Shown: positions 8,948 to 18,202 of the stretch, in pieces | Layout of the letters: each line of letters begins with the position of its first letter | Position numbering within the stretch: position 1 is the stretch's first letter | Source of the DNA: Nocardiopsis sp. NRRL B-16309 | Lineage (GTDB): Bacteria; Actinomycetota; Actinomycetes; Streptosporangiales; Streptosporangiaceae | Direction: 5' to 3' | Length of the DNA: 64,000 bases | NCBI RefSeq assembly: GCF_001279585.1 | Contig: NZ_LGEC01000038.1 | Location: forward strand, 1-64,000 | Made by a program: the position numbers and the translations under genes | The notes under the pieces: generated by a model | The model's database searches: none | The model's input: the letters and a program-made list of their open reading frames with translations, nothing else | Told to the model about the DNA's origin: nothing

Positions 8948-11900
8948 GTGACTCAACGACGCCTGGTCGAGGGGTTCTGGTCCGGTGGCCGGCTCGTCCT
9001 GTGGGGCATGGACACCGCTCCGCCGGTGGCGGACCCCGATGCCGCCGCCCCGCCAGAACACCCCGGCCCGAAGGCCCGCCCCCACCCCTTCGCCCTGTCG
9101 GCCGACGACGTCCTGGCGCTCGCCGGTGTTCCCCGGGACGGAGCGGACGTGTCGGAGGCCGTCCTGCGGCTGCCGGGCGGCGGCGACCGCCCGGACCCGC
9201 CACCGGCTCTGTGTGCGCCGACGAGAGAACCGGACGCGTCGGAAGCGGCCGGTGATTCGGACGAGCCGACCGGGGCCGGGGAGCCGGACGAGCCGACGAA
9301 CGGCAGGAACTCGGCCGGACCCGGGGTACAGGCACCGGGCGGGTTGGAAACGACCGCTGAGTCGGATGTGCCGGGACAGCTGTCGGGTGGGCCGGTGGCC
9401 GCGCCGAACGTGTCCGAGGAGCAGGAGCCGGGTCGACCGCGCGGAACCAGCGAGCCGGGCGGGTGTGAGCAAGAGGAGATGAGCGGGCCGCCTGAGGCCA
9501 GGCAGCCGGACGGGCCGACCGAGGCGCAGGCGGGGCAGGCCGAACCCGAGGCTCGGCCGGACATCGCCCTCCTGGGTTCCTGGACCGTTCCCACCGTGCG
9601 GCTGAACGGCGCCCAGGCCCTGGCGGTCCTGCGCCGGGCCCGGGACGCGCCGTGGGCGGGCCCCGGACTCACGGCCACGGTCCCCCTGCTGCGCGCGGCC
9701 GAGGGGTACGCGACCGCCGGGCGGGTCGTTCCCCAGACCGTGGAGGAGGCCGAGTGCCCGTCCGCGCCTCGCGGCGGTGCCGCCGCCCACGCCCGGTGGC
9801 GGCCGGTGCTGTCCCCAGACGGGGCCGCCTGGCTGCGGTCGTACGTGCGGAGCCTGCCCGCGTCGGCACGCGCCCACCACACGCCCGAGACCAGCGCGCG
9901 GTGGACGGGTGAGGCCGCCGCCACCGACATCCTCGGGGGACTGCGCCTGCTGGTCGACGCGCTCTGCCGCGAACGCCTCTCCGTCCGGGGCGCGGACGTC
10001 CCGGACGGGCACGGGATCCATCACCAGTGGTTGACCGCGCTGACCGCCGGGGCGTGCCTGTGCGGGGCGACGGGCACCGCGGGCCTGCACCGGCTCGACC
10101 GCTCGCTCCGCACCTGGTTCTCTCGGGTGGAGGAACACGTCGGCGGCCTGCATCTGGCGTTCCGCCTGGTCGAACCACCACCCGACCTGTTCGCCCACAC
10201 GGCGGTCGACGTCTCGGATCGCGAAGAGGACACCGCCACCGACGAGGTCGCGCGGGCCCTGCCGCCCCGGTCGGCGCAAGTCCCGTACCCGGTGGAGCGG
10301 ACCGGCGCCGACGTCGATGCGGGCCTCGACCCGGGCCTTGGCCCGGGTCACGATCCGGGCGTCGAGCCCGCCTATGAACCTGGCCTCGATCCGGTCCGCG
10401 ATCCCGGTGTCGATCCTGAGTCCGAGCCTGCCTGGTGCCTGCACGTGTGGGTGCGCTCCACCGGCGATCCCTCCCTCATGCTGCCCCTGGACGAGGCACT
10501 GGCGGGTACCGAGATCCCTTGGCTGCCGCACGACGCCGCCTCCGTCATCGCCGCCGAACTCGACCGGGCCGCCCGCATCCACCCCGTCCTCAGCGGGCTG
10601 CGCGCCGGGACGCCGCCCGCACGCCTGGACATCTCCTTCGAGGACGTGCCCGCGTTCCTCACCCGGGGCGCGCCCGCCCTCGAAGGCGCCGGATTCCGCG
10701 TCCTGCTTCCGTCCTGGCTGGGCAAGGCCGAGATCAGCACGGCGGTCCGGCTGAGCGAACGCCACGGCGACCATCCGCATCCGGACCCGACCACCGACGG
10801 GGGCCTCACCCGCTCACTCGTCGACTTCGACCACCGGGTCGCCATCGGCGGCACGGAACTGACCCGTGAGGAACTCGACGCGCTGGTCCGGCTGAAGTCC
10901 CCGCTGGTGCGGATGCGGGGCGAATGGGTGCACGTGGACCCCGCGCGGCTGCGCCGTGCCGCCGAATGGGCACTCGCCCGTGGCGCCGGGACGGTACCGG
11001 TGGAGGAGGCCATGCGCATGCTCCTGCACCTGGGGGCCGACGCATCCGACACGGCCGGGACCACCGGCCCCACCGGCCCCTCCACCACCGATGCCCTCCT
11101 CGGCGCGACGCCCGCCGTCCACGCCGACGGCGACCTCGGCGCACTCCTCCAGGGACGGGCCGAAGAGGCCTTCACCCCCATGGCCGAACCGCCCGGACTC
11201 ACGGCCCGACTGCGCCCCTACCAACGACGTGGTGCCGCCTGGCTGCGCTACCTCGACCGGCTCGGACTGGGCGCGGTCCTGGCCGACGACATGGGCCTGG
11301 GCAAGACCGTGCAGCTCCTGGCCCTGCTCGCCGACGAACGCGCGGAGGTCGGCCCCGACGGACAGCGGCCCGCACCGACCCTCCTCGTCTGCCCCACGAC
11401 CCTGGTCGGCAACTGGCACAAGGAGGCCGAGCGCTTCACTCCCAAGCTCCGTGTGCACGTTCACCACGGCACCGCCCGCCCGCGCGGCGAAGCCCTCCGC
11501 GACCTCCTGGAGACCACCGACCTGGTCGTCACCACCTACGGTGTGGTCCGGCGCGACCGCGACGACCTCGCCGCCCAGACCTGGCGGCGGGTCGTGTGCG
11601 ACGAGGCCCAGGCGATCAAGAACGCCCGCACCGACCAGTCCAGAGCCGTCCGCGCCATCCCCGCCACCGGACGCGTCGCCCTGACCGGCACCCCGGTGGA
11701 GAACCACCTCGGTGAACTCTGGTCGGTCATGGAGTTCGCCAACCCCGGCCTGCTCGGCCCGCGCGAGGCGTTCACCAGCGGAATCGCCGTGCACATCCAG
11801 ACCCGCCCCGACTCCGAGCAGGGCCGTTCCGCCGCCGCTCGCCTGCGCAGGGTCACCGCGCCCTTCCTGCTGCGCCGGCTCAAGACCGACCCCGCCGTCA

Positions 11901-12661
11901 TCACCGATCTGCCCGACAAGCAGGAGATGAAGGTGTGGTGCACGCTCACCCCCGAACAGGCGGCCCTGTACCGCGCCGTCGTCGAGGAGATGACCCGCAG
12001 CATCGGCGAAGCGACAGGCATCCAGCGCAAGGACCTGGTCCTCAAGACCATGACCCGGCTCAAACAGGTGTGCAACCACCCGGCCCACCTCCTCGGTGAC
12101 GGCTCCCGCCTGCGCGGACGCTCCGGCAAGCTCACCCAGCTCGAACACCTGCTCGGCGAGATGGTTGGCGAGGGCGACAAGGCCCTGTGCTTCACCCAGT
12201 ACACCGAGTTCGGCGAACGGCTCGCCCCCTACCTGCGCGAACGCCTGGACACCGAGGTCCTGTGGCTGCACGGAGGCGTGTCCCGGCGCCGACGCGGGGA
12301 ACTCGTCGAGCGCTTCCAGGACTCCGACGAACCCGCGGTGTTCCTGCTCTCCCTCAAGGCCGCCGGGACCGGCCTCAACCTCACCGCCGCCAACCAGGTC
12401 GTCCACGTCGACCGCTGGTGGAACCCGGCCGTGGAGGACCAGGCCACCGACCGCGCCCACCGCATCGGGCAGCGGCGCACCGTCCAGGTCCGCAAGATGA
12501 TCTGCATGGGGACCCTGGAGGAACGCGTCGACGCGATGATCGAACGCAAGAAGCAGCTCAGCGAGAGCGTCGTCGGCAGCGGAGAGCAGTGGCTCGGCGA
12601 ACTCGGCATCGAGGAGCTGCGCGAGGTCATCCGGCTCGCGCCCGAGGCGGTCACCGGATGA
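8948..12661 (+). CDS. HelZ-like SNF2 helicase/ATPase
   Basis: This is a 1237-aa DEAD/H-like SNF2-family ATPase. The N-terminus LVEGFWSGGRLVLWGMD is characteristic of actinobacterial HelZ-type proteins and supports the GTG start at 8948, although the frame is open far upstream. A charged, repetitive linker (about residues 40-210) precedes the SNF2-associated domain (PAFLTRGAPALEGAGFRVLL). The motor then follows: Walker A LADDMGLGKTVQLL near residue 777, CDEAQAIKN near 883, and a helicase-C lobe at about 1060-1198 ending with VHVDRWWNPAVEDQATDRAH. A Pro/Gly/Asp repeat lies at 10312-10430. The stop overlaps the start of the SWIM protein gene (ATGA), a coupling conserved in actinobacteria. The role is probably chromatin or DNA remodelling, or repair. 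Confidence 0.9.
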   Translation: MTQRRLVEGFWSGGRLVLWGMDTAPPVADPDAAAPPEHPGPKARPHPFALSADDVLALAGVPRDGADVSEAVLRLPGGGDRPDPPPALCAPTREPDASEAAGDSDEPTGAGEPDEPTNGRNSAGPGVQAPGGLETTAESDVPGQLSGGPVAAPNVSEEQEPGRPRGTSEPGGCEQEEMSGPPEARQPDGPTEAQAGQAEPEARPDIALLGSWTVPTVRLNGAQALAVLRRARDAPWAGPGLTATVPLLRAAEGYATAGRVVPQTVEEAECPSAPRGGAAAHARWRPVLSPDGAAWLRSYVRSLPASARAHHTPETSARWTGEAAATDILGGLRLLVDALCRERLSVRGADVPDGHGIHHQWLTALTAGACLCGATGTAGLHRLDRSLRTWFSRVEEHVGGLHLAFRLVEPPPDLFAHTAVDVSDREEDTATDEVARALPPRSAQVPYPVERTGADVDAGLDPGLGPGHDPGVEPAYEPGLDPVRDPGVDPESEPAWCLHVWVRSTGDPSLMLPLDEALAGTEIPWLPHDAASVIAAELDRAARIHPVLSGLRAGTPPARLDISFEDVPAFLTRGAPALEGAGFRVLLPSWLGKAEISTAVRLSERHGDHPHPDPTTDGGLTRSLVDFDHRVAIGGTELTREELDALVRLKSPLVRMRGEWVHVDPARLRRAAEWALARGAGTVPVEEAMRMLLHLGADASDTAGTTGPTGPSTTDALLGATPAVHADGDLGALLQGRAEEAFTPMAEPPGLTARLRPYQRRGAAWLRYLDRLGLGAVLADDMGLGKTVQLLALLADERAEVGPDGQRPAPTLLVCPTTLVGNWHKEAERFTPKLRVHVHHGTARPRGEALRDLLETTDLVVTTYGVVRRDRDDLAAQTWRRVVCDEAQAIKNARTDQSRAVRAIPATGRVALTGTPVENHLGELWSVMEFANPGLLGPREAFTSGIAVHIQTRPDSEQGRSAAARLRRVTAPFLLRRLKTDPAVITDLPDKQEMKVWCTLTPEQAALYRAVVEEMTRSIGEATGIQRKDLVLKTMTRLKQVCNHPAHLLGDGSRLRGRSGKLTQLEHLLGEMVGEGDKALCFTQYTEFGERLAPYLRERLDTEVLWLHGGVSRRRRGELVERFQDSDEPAVFLLSLKAAGTGLNLTAANQVVHVDRWWNPAVEDQATDRAHRIGQRRTVQVRKMICMGTLEERVDAMIERKKQLSESVVGSGEQWLGELGIEELREVIRLAPEAVTG

Positions 12662-13422
12662 GCGCCCACGACTGGATCGACGGCCGCGGGTGGGACCGGC
12701 GCTTCCTGGATCCGCTGCGCGAGACCGGCGACGGGACCCGGTTCGCGCGCGGGCGGGTCTACGCCGGCCAGGGGCGCGTCACGGCGGTGACGATCACCCC
12801 GGGCGCGGTGCGCGCCGTCGTGGGCGGAACACGGCCGTACACGGTGACCGTCCACCAGCCCACCGTGTCCCCGGAGGTCCTCGTGCGCGCCATGCGCGCG
12901 ATCGGCGCCGACCCGTACCTGCGGGAGACGCTCCTGGCGGGCGAACCCGAGCACGAAGTGGAGGACATCCTCGACGTCCACGGCGTTGCCCTCTTCCCCG
13001 ACCACCTCCACGACCTACGGATTCGGTGCACCTGCCCGGACCACGGCGACCCGTGCAAGCACGTCGCCGCGGTCCTGTTCACCCTGGCCGACACCTTCGG
13101 CCGAGACCCGCTCGCCCTGCTCAACTGGCGGGGCGCCGACGACCACGTCCTCGCCGCCCTGGCGGTCGACTCCGGGGACTCCGCCGACCCCGACGGCGCG
13201 GAACCAGGGGAGCCGGGTCCGCTGTCGGTGGACCTGGAACCGCTGGTGGAACTGTCCGCCGACTTCTGGACCGGGACAGCGCCGCCCCCGGTCCCGTCGG
13301 CCGCCGCCTACGATCCGCTCCCGCACTGGGACGCCGGCCCGCCCCCGGTCGTCGCCGCCCTGAGCCGCCTGTACACGGCGCTGGGGGAGGACCCGGATCC
13401 GCCGGGGGAGACGGGCTCGTAG
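12658..13422 (+). CDS. SWIM zinc-finger protein, partner of HelZ-like ATPase
   Basis: This is a 254-aa protein with a SWIM zinc finger, CxCx(n)CxH, at about residues 123-136 (CTCPDHGDPCKHVAAV). SWIM domains bind DNA or protein partners. The ATG overlaps the stop of the SNF2 gene by 4 nt, which implies translational coupling and a joint complex. The C-terminal 80 residues are Pro/Asp-rich and probably disordered. SWIM proteins of this type accompany SNF2 ATPases in many actinomycetes; the exact process is not known. Confidence 0.88.
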   Translation: MSAHDWIDGRGWDRRFLDPLRETGDGTRFARGRVYAGQGRVTAVTITPGAVRAVVGGTRPYTVTVHQPTVSPEVLVRAMRAIGADPYLRETLLAGEPEHEVEDILDVHGVALFPDHLHDLRIRCTCPDHGDPCKHVAAVLFTLADTFGRDPLALLNWRGADDHVLAALAVDSGDSADPDGAEPGEPGPLSVDLEPLVELSADFWTGTAPPPVPSAAAYDPLPHWDAGPPPVVAALSRLYTALGEDPDPPGETGS

Positions 13423-13432
13423 GGAGCGGGCC

Positions 13433-13554
13433 GGTTCCGTCCAGAAGGGGGCGCGGGTCCGTTCGGGACCTGAAGGACCGCACGGGGCGACCCCGCGGGC
13501 AGCCCCGGTTCCGCCCAGGAGGGGCCGCGGGCCGGGGCATGAAGGACCGCACGG
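13433..13554. repeat. Imperfect ~70-bp direct repeat in a 3' intergenic region
   Basis: Two copies of a G-rich unit begin with GGTTCCG(T/C)CC (13433 and 13507) and end with TGAAGGACCGCACGG (13471-13485 and 13540-13554). They lie between two convergent genes. No coding or hairpin role is evident. Confidence 0.5.
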
Positions 13555-13641
13555 ACCGATCTCGCGGGGCGAGCCGGATGCCCGGGGGAGACGGCGCTTC
13601 CCGGAACCCCGCGGGTGGACACCGGCCCGTCGGGCGGTACC

Positions 13642-14787
13642 TCAGGCCTGGGCTGACCCCCGACGCAGCCCGAACGGGACACCGAAGCCGGTCAGCCAGC
13701 CGCCCTCCTCCAACATCCGCAGCGCCTCCTGCGTGACCTCGTGGTCGGGCGCCGCCCGCGGCGGCCAACCGAAGTGCTCGGACACCATGCCCCAGCTCGG
13801 CCCGTGGCCGTGCTCGTCGCGGAAGGCGCCCACCCAGTCGGCGATCTTGGCCTCGCGGCCCTCCACCAGGGCCCGCGCGCGTTCGAGCACCGGCACGTCC
13901 TGCGGTGTGGTGGCGGGGGCGGTCATCGGAGGCGTGGGCGGCGGCACGGGCACGTGCGCCAGGGGGCGGGTGAGTTCGGTCAGGCGCGCGACGACGTTCC
14001 CGTCCGTCATCCGGAAGTCCTCGATCCAGCCCAGCTCCTCCCAACGCACCAGCAGGGACGTGAGTTCGTCCGTCCCCGAGATGCGGACCGCCGAGACGAC
14101 CTTCTCCGCGGGCACGCTGATGTCGCCCTCGGGTGTGGCGTGGGCCGCGACGTACACGGCCGTCATCCGCATGCCGTTGGGCTTCTTGCGCATCTTCTTG
14201 TGGGACAGCGTGCGGCTCACCCAGCCCGAGGCACCCGAGCGGATGCCCTGGCCGACGCCCCACGGGTTGCCCTGGATGGTGGGCAGACCGCACTGGGCCG
14301 GTGCCATGGCCTGGGCCTCGACCGCCTCCTCCGGCGTGGTCCGCAACCACCCGGGCTCGACCAGCCGCCGGACGGAGTCGTGCGGATCCTCCAGACGCAG
14401 AATGCGGAAGTCCTGGGCGGTGAGGTTCGCGTACCCCCGGATCGCGCCGCGCAGCGCACACGTCAGCGCGAGCAGCCGACTGTCCGGTTCGTCGCCTGCG
14501 CCGTCGGCCGTCACCTTGTCCCAGATCCGGTGCAGTAGCTGCCATTGCAGGAAGGTGAACGGCGGAGTGCGGCGCTTCTTCGGTGCGTCGTCCTGGTCGG
14601 CCTCCTCCCGCGTTGCGCGATCGGCCTTCTTCTGCCCCCATCCGGGCGGGATGGAGATGCCCTGCTCCTTGCAGCGCGTGCACGCCATGGCCGCAGCCAG
14701 ATCCTCGCCGGGCTTGTGGAACTGCAAAGGGGGGAGCGACGAGGACCGAGGGGCGGTCACATCGTCGGCTACGGAGTGTTGCGTCAT
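13642..14787 (-). CDS. Hypothetical protein, winged-helix-like ends
   Basis: This is a 381-aa soluble protein I do not recognise. An N-terminal CTRC pair (near residue 36) is followed by a Lys-rich linker and a helical segment (PFTFLQWQLLHRIWDKV). The central part (VYVAAHATPEGDISVPAEKV then VSAVRISGTDELTSLLVRWEE) and the C-terminal part (GPSWGMVSEHFGW…ALRMLEEGGWL) both read like winged-helix modules, so DNA binding is possible. The frame continues to 14850; I chose the ATG at 14787 because the extra residues look like non-coding translation. It is probably an accessory-genome gene of unknown function. Confidence 0.6.
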   Translation of the reverse strand: MTQHSVADDVTAPRSSSLPPLQFHKPGEDLAAAMACTRCKEQGISIPPGWGQKKADRATREEADQDDAPKKRRTPPFTFLQWQLLHRIWDKVTADGAGDEPDSRLLALTCALRGAIRGYANLTAQDFRILRLEDPHDSVRRLVEPGWLRTTPEEAVEAQAMAPAQCGLPTIQGNPWGVGQGIRSGASGWVSRTLSHKKMRKKPNGMRMTAVYVAAHATPEGDISVPAEKVVSAVRISGTDELTSLLVRWEELGWIEDFRMTDGNVVARLTELTRPLAHVPVPPPTPPMTAPATTPQDVPVLERARALVEGREAKIADWVGAFRDEHGHGPSWGMVSEHFGWPPRAAPDHEVTQEALRMLEEGGWLTGFGVPFGLRRGSAQA

Positions 14788-15060
14788 GTCTTGGAGGATA
14801 GCGACGGCCGCCCCCGCCTGTCCGGAGTCCGGGCAATCCGTTCCGCGCACGATCGGAGGCGGGACCGACGCCGCGATCCATCATCCGGACCGTCGCGACG
14901 CCGCTCGCCCGAGCCGTGAGGGCGCTCCTGATCATGACCGGTTCGATGCCCGTGCTGGCCGACGCAGGGGCGGCTGCGGTCTCGGGTCGGCCGGCGGTGA
15001 GCTGGCACGAGCCACCACCATCGACGTCGGGCCGCGGGTCGGCGTCCTTCGCAGGCCAGG

Positions 15061-15612
15061 TCACCGGTCCTCCACCTCCACGGGTGTGACGAGCGAAGCG
15101 TGCACGAGCCGCACACGATCGCGGTCCCGGCCCGTCGCGATCCGGTAGGCGACCGCCACCCGAGTGCGGCCCAGCTTCGTGACCACGCCGGTGTAGCGAC
15201 GCCGCTTGTACGGAAAGCTCACCCGCTGCCCCACCCACAACTCCCTGATCGCTTCACGTGACTCCACTCCCGGCACCGGCCCGCGTTCTCTTCCGTCCTC
15301 CTGGTTGCGGTTCCCCTCCGCCGACGCGGTCTGCGCAGCGTCGTCTCGCGCCTGCCGGGAGACGTGCTGCCCGCACTCCTCGGCCGACCGAGGAATCGTG
15401 AGGGCCTCATTCGCCGCACGGTGGCGCGCAGCGCTCGGATCATGGCCGTCGTCGGTGCCCGCATGGCGCGGGTCGTCCACGACCGGCCCGTCCAACGGAA
15501 TCGGCCCGTCGTCGAACAAACCTCTTTCCAGTGCCAGCGTCCGCGCGTGCTCACGCGCCGAACGCTCCAGCCGGTCGCGGCGGGGATCGAAGGGAAAGGA
15601 CGTGGTGATCAC
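15061..15612 (-). CDS. Hypothetical protein with C-terminal SH3/KOW-like module
   Basis: This is a 183-aa charged protein. The first 120 residues are rich in Arg, Asp and Glu and probably disordered. The last 60 (LWVGQRVSFPYKRRRYTGVV, then TKLGRTRVAVAYRIATGRDR) form a small beta-barrel pattern similar to KOW/SH3-type RNA- or DNA-binding modules. The frame is open to 15768; the GTG at 15612 was chosen by the drop in coding-like composition upstream, and its ribosome-binding site is weak. Function is unknown. Confidence 0.5.
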   Translation of the reverse strand: MITTSFPFDPRRDRLERSAREHARTLALERGLFDDGPIPLDGPVVDDPRHAGTDDGHDPSAARHRAANEALTIPRSAEECGQHVSRQARDDAAQTASAEGNRNQEDGRERGPVPGVESREAIRELWVGQRVSFPYKRRRYTGVVTKLGRTRVAVAYRIATGRDRDRVRLVHASLVTPVEVEDR

Positions 15613-16099
15613 AGGCGCCTCCCAGCGGTCGCGTGACGACTTCCACTTCCATATTCCGTCAATCCCGCCGATCCTGCAGAGGGCCTGTGGACAACTCTGA
15701 ACCGGACCGAACTTGTGCCCGGTCCGACTGCCCACGGACGTCCGGGATACCTCCATACCCCTGTGCACGCATGAGGACCTCTGCCGTCCTGGTACCGATG
15801 TCGATGTTGAAAATAAGGCAGTATGAGAGGAAAACGCATCTAGCGATGATCAGTCATGGCTAGATATATTGTGGGCGTTGCGGATGGATTTGTGGTGATC
15901 AAATAAGGTCGGTAGATCGACTTGTTCAGGTCTTGCCGCCAGGCGTGCGGTTCTTCTGGAAGAAGGCAATCTGCAGGTCGTTCGGAAGGGAGCCCAAGGT
16001 TCCCGAACGGGTTTGTCTCCACACTTGAGCGGCCTGGCCTGGTTCGGTCAACGGCGGGGGAAAGATGTCCCTTGTCGGAAGGAAGACGCGCGGGCGATC
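15613..16099. other. 487-nt gap with an AT-rich core
   Basis: I see no convincing gene. From about 15780 to 15920 the sequence is much richer in A/T than its surroundings and carries a 7-bp inverted repeat ATCTAGC (15838-15844) / GCTAGAT (15859-15865). Weak -10-like TATGAG and TAGATAT strings are present. It could hold promoters for the flanking genes. Confidence 0.4.
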
Positions 16100-16519
16100 A
16101 TGGCGGATATGGCTTCCAAGAAGAACACCAAGAGCCTTGCACGCTACTGGGGCCTGGCCATCATTCTGTTCGCCTTGTTCGGATGGTTCCTCCCCGAGGT
16201 GGGGCCGATGTGGATCGCCGTCGCCTCGGTGGTCTCCGTTCTCTACGTCTGTTTCCAGATGCCGTTGCCGTGCGGTGCCTGGAACCGTGACCGGACCCGT
16301 TGCCGCAACAACTCCTCCGGTTTCCTCCCCGGATGCCGAATCGAACAGCACCGGTGGCAGACGGCGAAACTGATGCTGGCCTCGGGCGGGTGGGAGGAGT
16401 TGCGCGCGAAGACTCTGGCCAGTTGGAAGAGAGCCCTGCCCGCCGTCGTCGCGGGGGCCACGATCGTCTCCGGGATAGCCGCGGTCGCCCAACTCGCTTT
16501 CGCCGTCGCGATCGCCTGA
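16100..16519 (+). CDS. Small membrane protein with conserved Cys/Arg motif
   Basis: This is a 139-aa protein. One or two transmembrane helices lie near residues 17-53 (LAIILFALFGWFLPEV and GPMWIAVASVVSVLYVCF). A cysteine-rich cytoplasmic or luminal segment, PCGAWNRDRTRCRNNSSG then FLPGCR, follows, and a final hydrophobic helix lies near residues 115-138. The motif CGAWN…CRNNS recurs in small actinomycete hypothetical proteins, in my recollection. The frame extends to 16013, but the ATG at 16100 puts the charged N-terminus directly before the first helix. Function is unknown. A hairpin at 16552-16576 follows. Confidence 0.6.
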   Translation: MADMASKKNTKSLARYWGLAIILFALFGWFLPEVGPMWIAVASVVSVLYVCFQMPLPCGAWNRDRTRCRNNSSGFLPGCRIEQHRWQTAKLMLASGGWEELRAKTLASWKRALPAVVAGATIVSGIAAVAQLAFAVAIA

Positions 16520-16551
16520 GCCGCGAGGCAGCGTCCTCGAGGTGAGTCGGC

Positions 16552-16576
16552 CTCTCCACCTGTGCCGGGTGGAGAG
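16552..16576 (+). terminator. Hairpin terminator
   Basis: A perfect 9-bp stem (16552-16560 with 16568-16576, 7-nt loop) lies 33 nt after the stop of the small membrane protein gene. Confidence 0.5.
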
Positions 16577-16691
16577 CCCGCCTGTGCTTCTTGGTCCGGG
16601 GCCGCCCTTGGCCCACCGCCTGAGATCCGTGTCTCGGTGGGGGATTCACCGAACGGCTCCCGGACAGGTGGGCGAGATCTAACCTGGGGCC

Positions 16692-17711
16692 ATGAACGAC
16701 CGCGACACCGCCCTGGCCCCGGGCCCGGACGACGCTGCCATGCTGTCCGCGCTTCGGGAGCTGAACCTGCCCGACCAGCTGCTGCAGGATCTGCTGGCCC
16801 AGGCGCCGGACCACGCGGGTGAGGCCCTCCTGGACTACGTCGGCGATCTCACGAGGGCGGGGCGCATCGACCAGGCCCGTCGAGTTCTGGAGGTTCTGCG
16901 GGCGTACCCGCCGGCCCCGGATGACCGTCAGTACGCATCGATCGAACTTGTCCGACTGCTACATCACAGCGGTGAGGAACAAGCGGTCGCCGAAGTGGAA
17001 CGGATCACCGCCGAACTGCTCAGCCCAGGCGGATTGGGCGCGGGTCCGGCGGAGCTGCTCGCCGAGGATCTTGAGGCGAGGGGCGAGCTGGCCGATGCGC
17101 TGCGGTGTCTCAACCTCGCCTCCCGCGACCTCCTCGCCGAACCGCCGGAGGACCTGGAAGGCCTCGAAGCCCGATACCTCACCGCGCTCATCCGACGGTC
17201 GCGCGTGCGCGCGCAACTGGGCATGGAACTCGACGCACACGACGAGGTGGCCGTGGCATCGGCACGTCGGCTTCTCGCGGAGACGTACGGCGACGTCGGG
17301 GAGGGCGAGACCCGGACGGAGGGCTCTGAGCCGGACCGGTACGTGGAAGTGCTCTTCTCCCGGCAGGCCTTCGACGACGCCCGCACCAGGGGACTACTCC
17401 CTCACGAGGCCGCCGAACACGGCGCTGACGCCTACTATCGCGCAGCAGAACGAAACCTGCGCAAGCAGAGCAGCGAGCGTCCTGAGACACGGTGGAGCGT
17501 GGTGCTCCACGGCGTGGCGGAGATTGAGGCCTTCGCGGAACAAACGGGGATGGACACGGGGGACCGTGCCACCGCGTTGAGCTGGAGCGAAGCCGAGATC
17601 GCCGCGCACGACCCGCGACTCATGCCGTGGCCGCCCCAGCGCAACGAGGCATGCTGGTGCGGGTCGACCCGCAAGTACAAGAAGTGCTGCGGATCGCCGT
17701 CCAACCGCTGA
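16692..17711 (+). CDS. SEC-C motif protein with TPR-like body
   Basis: This is a 339-aa protein that ends in a SEC-C zinc-binding motif (ACWCGSTRKYKKCCG, CxCx(n)CC form), the small metal-binding tail first known from SecA. The rest is helical and leucine/alanine-rich with repeat-like pairs of helices (about residues 10-150), suggesting a TPR-like interaction scaffold. The ATG at 16692 follows the TCTAACCTGGGGCC leader. Such SEC-C proteins occur widely in actinomycetes without a defined function; zinc-dependent protein binding is the reasonable inference. Confidence 0.75.
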   Translation: MNDRDTALAPGPDDAAMLSALRELNLPDQLLQDLLAQAPDHAGEALLDYVGDLTRAGRIDQARRVLEVLRAYPPAPDDRQYASIELVRLLHHSGEEQAVAEVERITAELLSPGGLGAGPAELLAEDLEARGELADALRCLNLASRDLLAEPPEDLEGLEARYLTALIRRSRVRAQLGMELDAHDEVAVASARRLLAETYGDVGEGETRTEGSEPDRYVEVLFSRQAFDDARTRGLLPHEAAEHGADAYYRAAERNLRKQSSERPETRWSVVLHGVAEIEAFAEQTGMDTGDRATALSWSEAEIAAHDPRLMPWPPQRNEACWCGSTRKYKKCCGSPSNR

Positions 17712-17958
17712 CCTTCTTCCCGGAGACGGACCGCATCACCAGCACCTAGAAGTCCTCCTCTGGAAAGACAGGCTTCACATCAGGTAGGGGGCAAGGTGTC
17801 CCGGACCCGTTGGAGGGTCGCTCCACTCCACTCCTCGCCCAACAGGCGCATTGCCGGAATCGAGTCCCCTTCGCCGGTGGTGATTCCCGCGCAGCCTAGT
17901 GCTTGCCCGGTGTCCGGCGCTGGCCGCAATCGGGTCCGTGCTTTCCGCAGAACACCCC

Positions 17959-17987
17959 TTGACACCCTCACGGCCGCGGGCTATATC
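17959..17987 (+). promoter_or_regulatory. Consensus sigma-70-type promoter of the GH51 gene
   Basis: A TTGACA box at 17959-17964 and TATATC at 17982-17987 are separated by exactly 17 nt, close to the housekeeping-sigma consensus. Transcription would begin near 17994 and run through the operator at 18033-18050 into the arabinofuranosidase gene at 18203. Confidence 0.7.
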
Positions 17988-18032
17988 TAGAAAAATGCCG
18001 CATCAGACCGAGACACATCCTCTTCGACGCAA

Positions 18033-18050
18033 TATGTTAGCGCTAACATA
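18033..18050. promoter_or_regulatory. LacI-family operator
   Basis: An 18-bp perfect palindrome, TATGTTAGCGCTAACATA, has the central CG and the shape expected of LacI/GalR-family operators. It lies about 40 nt downstream of the predicted transcription start and 152 nt upstream of the GH51 start codon, so a repressor here would block elongation and be released by a sugar. The regulator gene is not in the window. Confidence 0.75.
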
Positions 18051-18202
18051 ACAATAAGGAATGCCAGTCAAGGGCCGCGCCATGTATGTGCCGGGTCCTC
18101 GACGAATGACGTCTCATTCCGCCAGTACCCCCTGTCCCCGCGACTCCACGCATCCCGCGACCGCCGACCGGACCCCGTCGGCGGCACACCCCCGGAGGAA
18201 CA

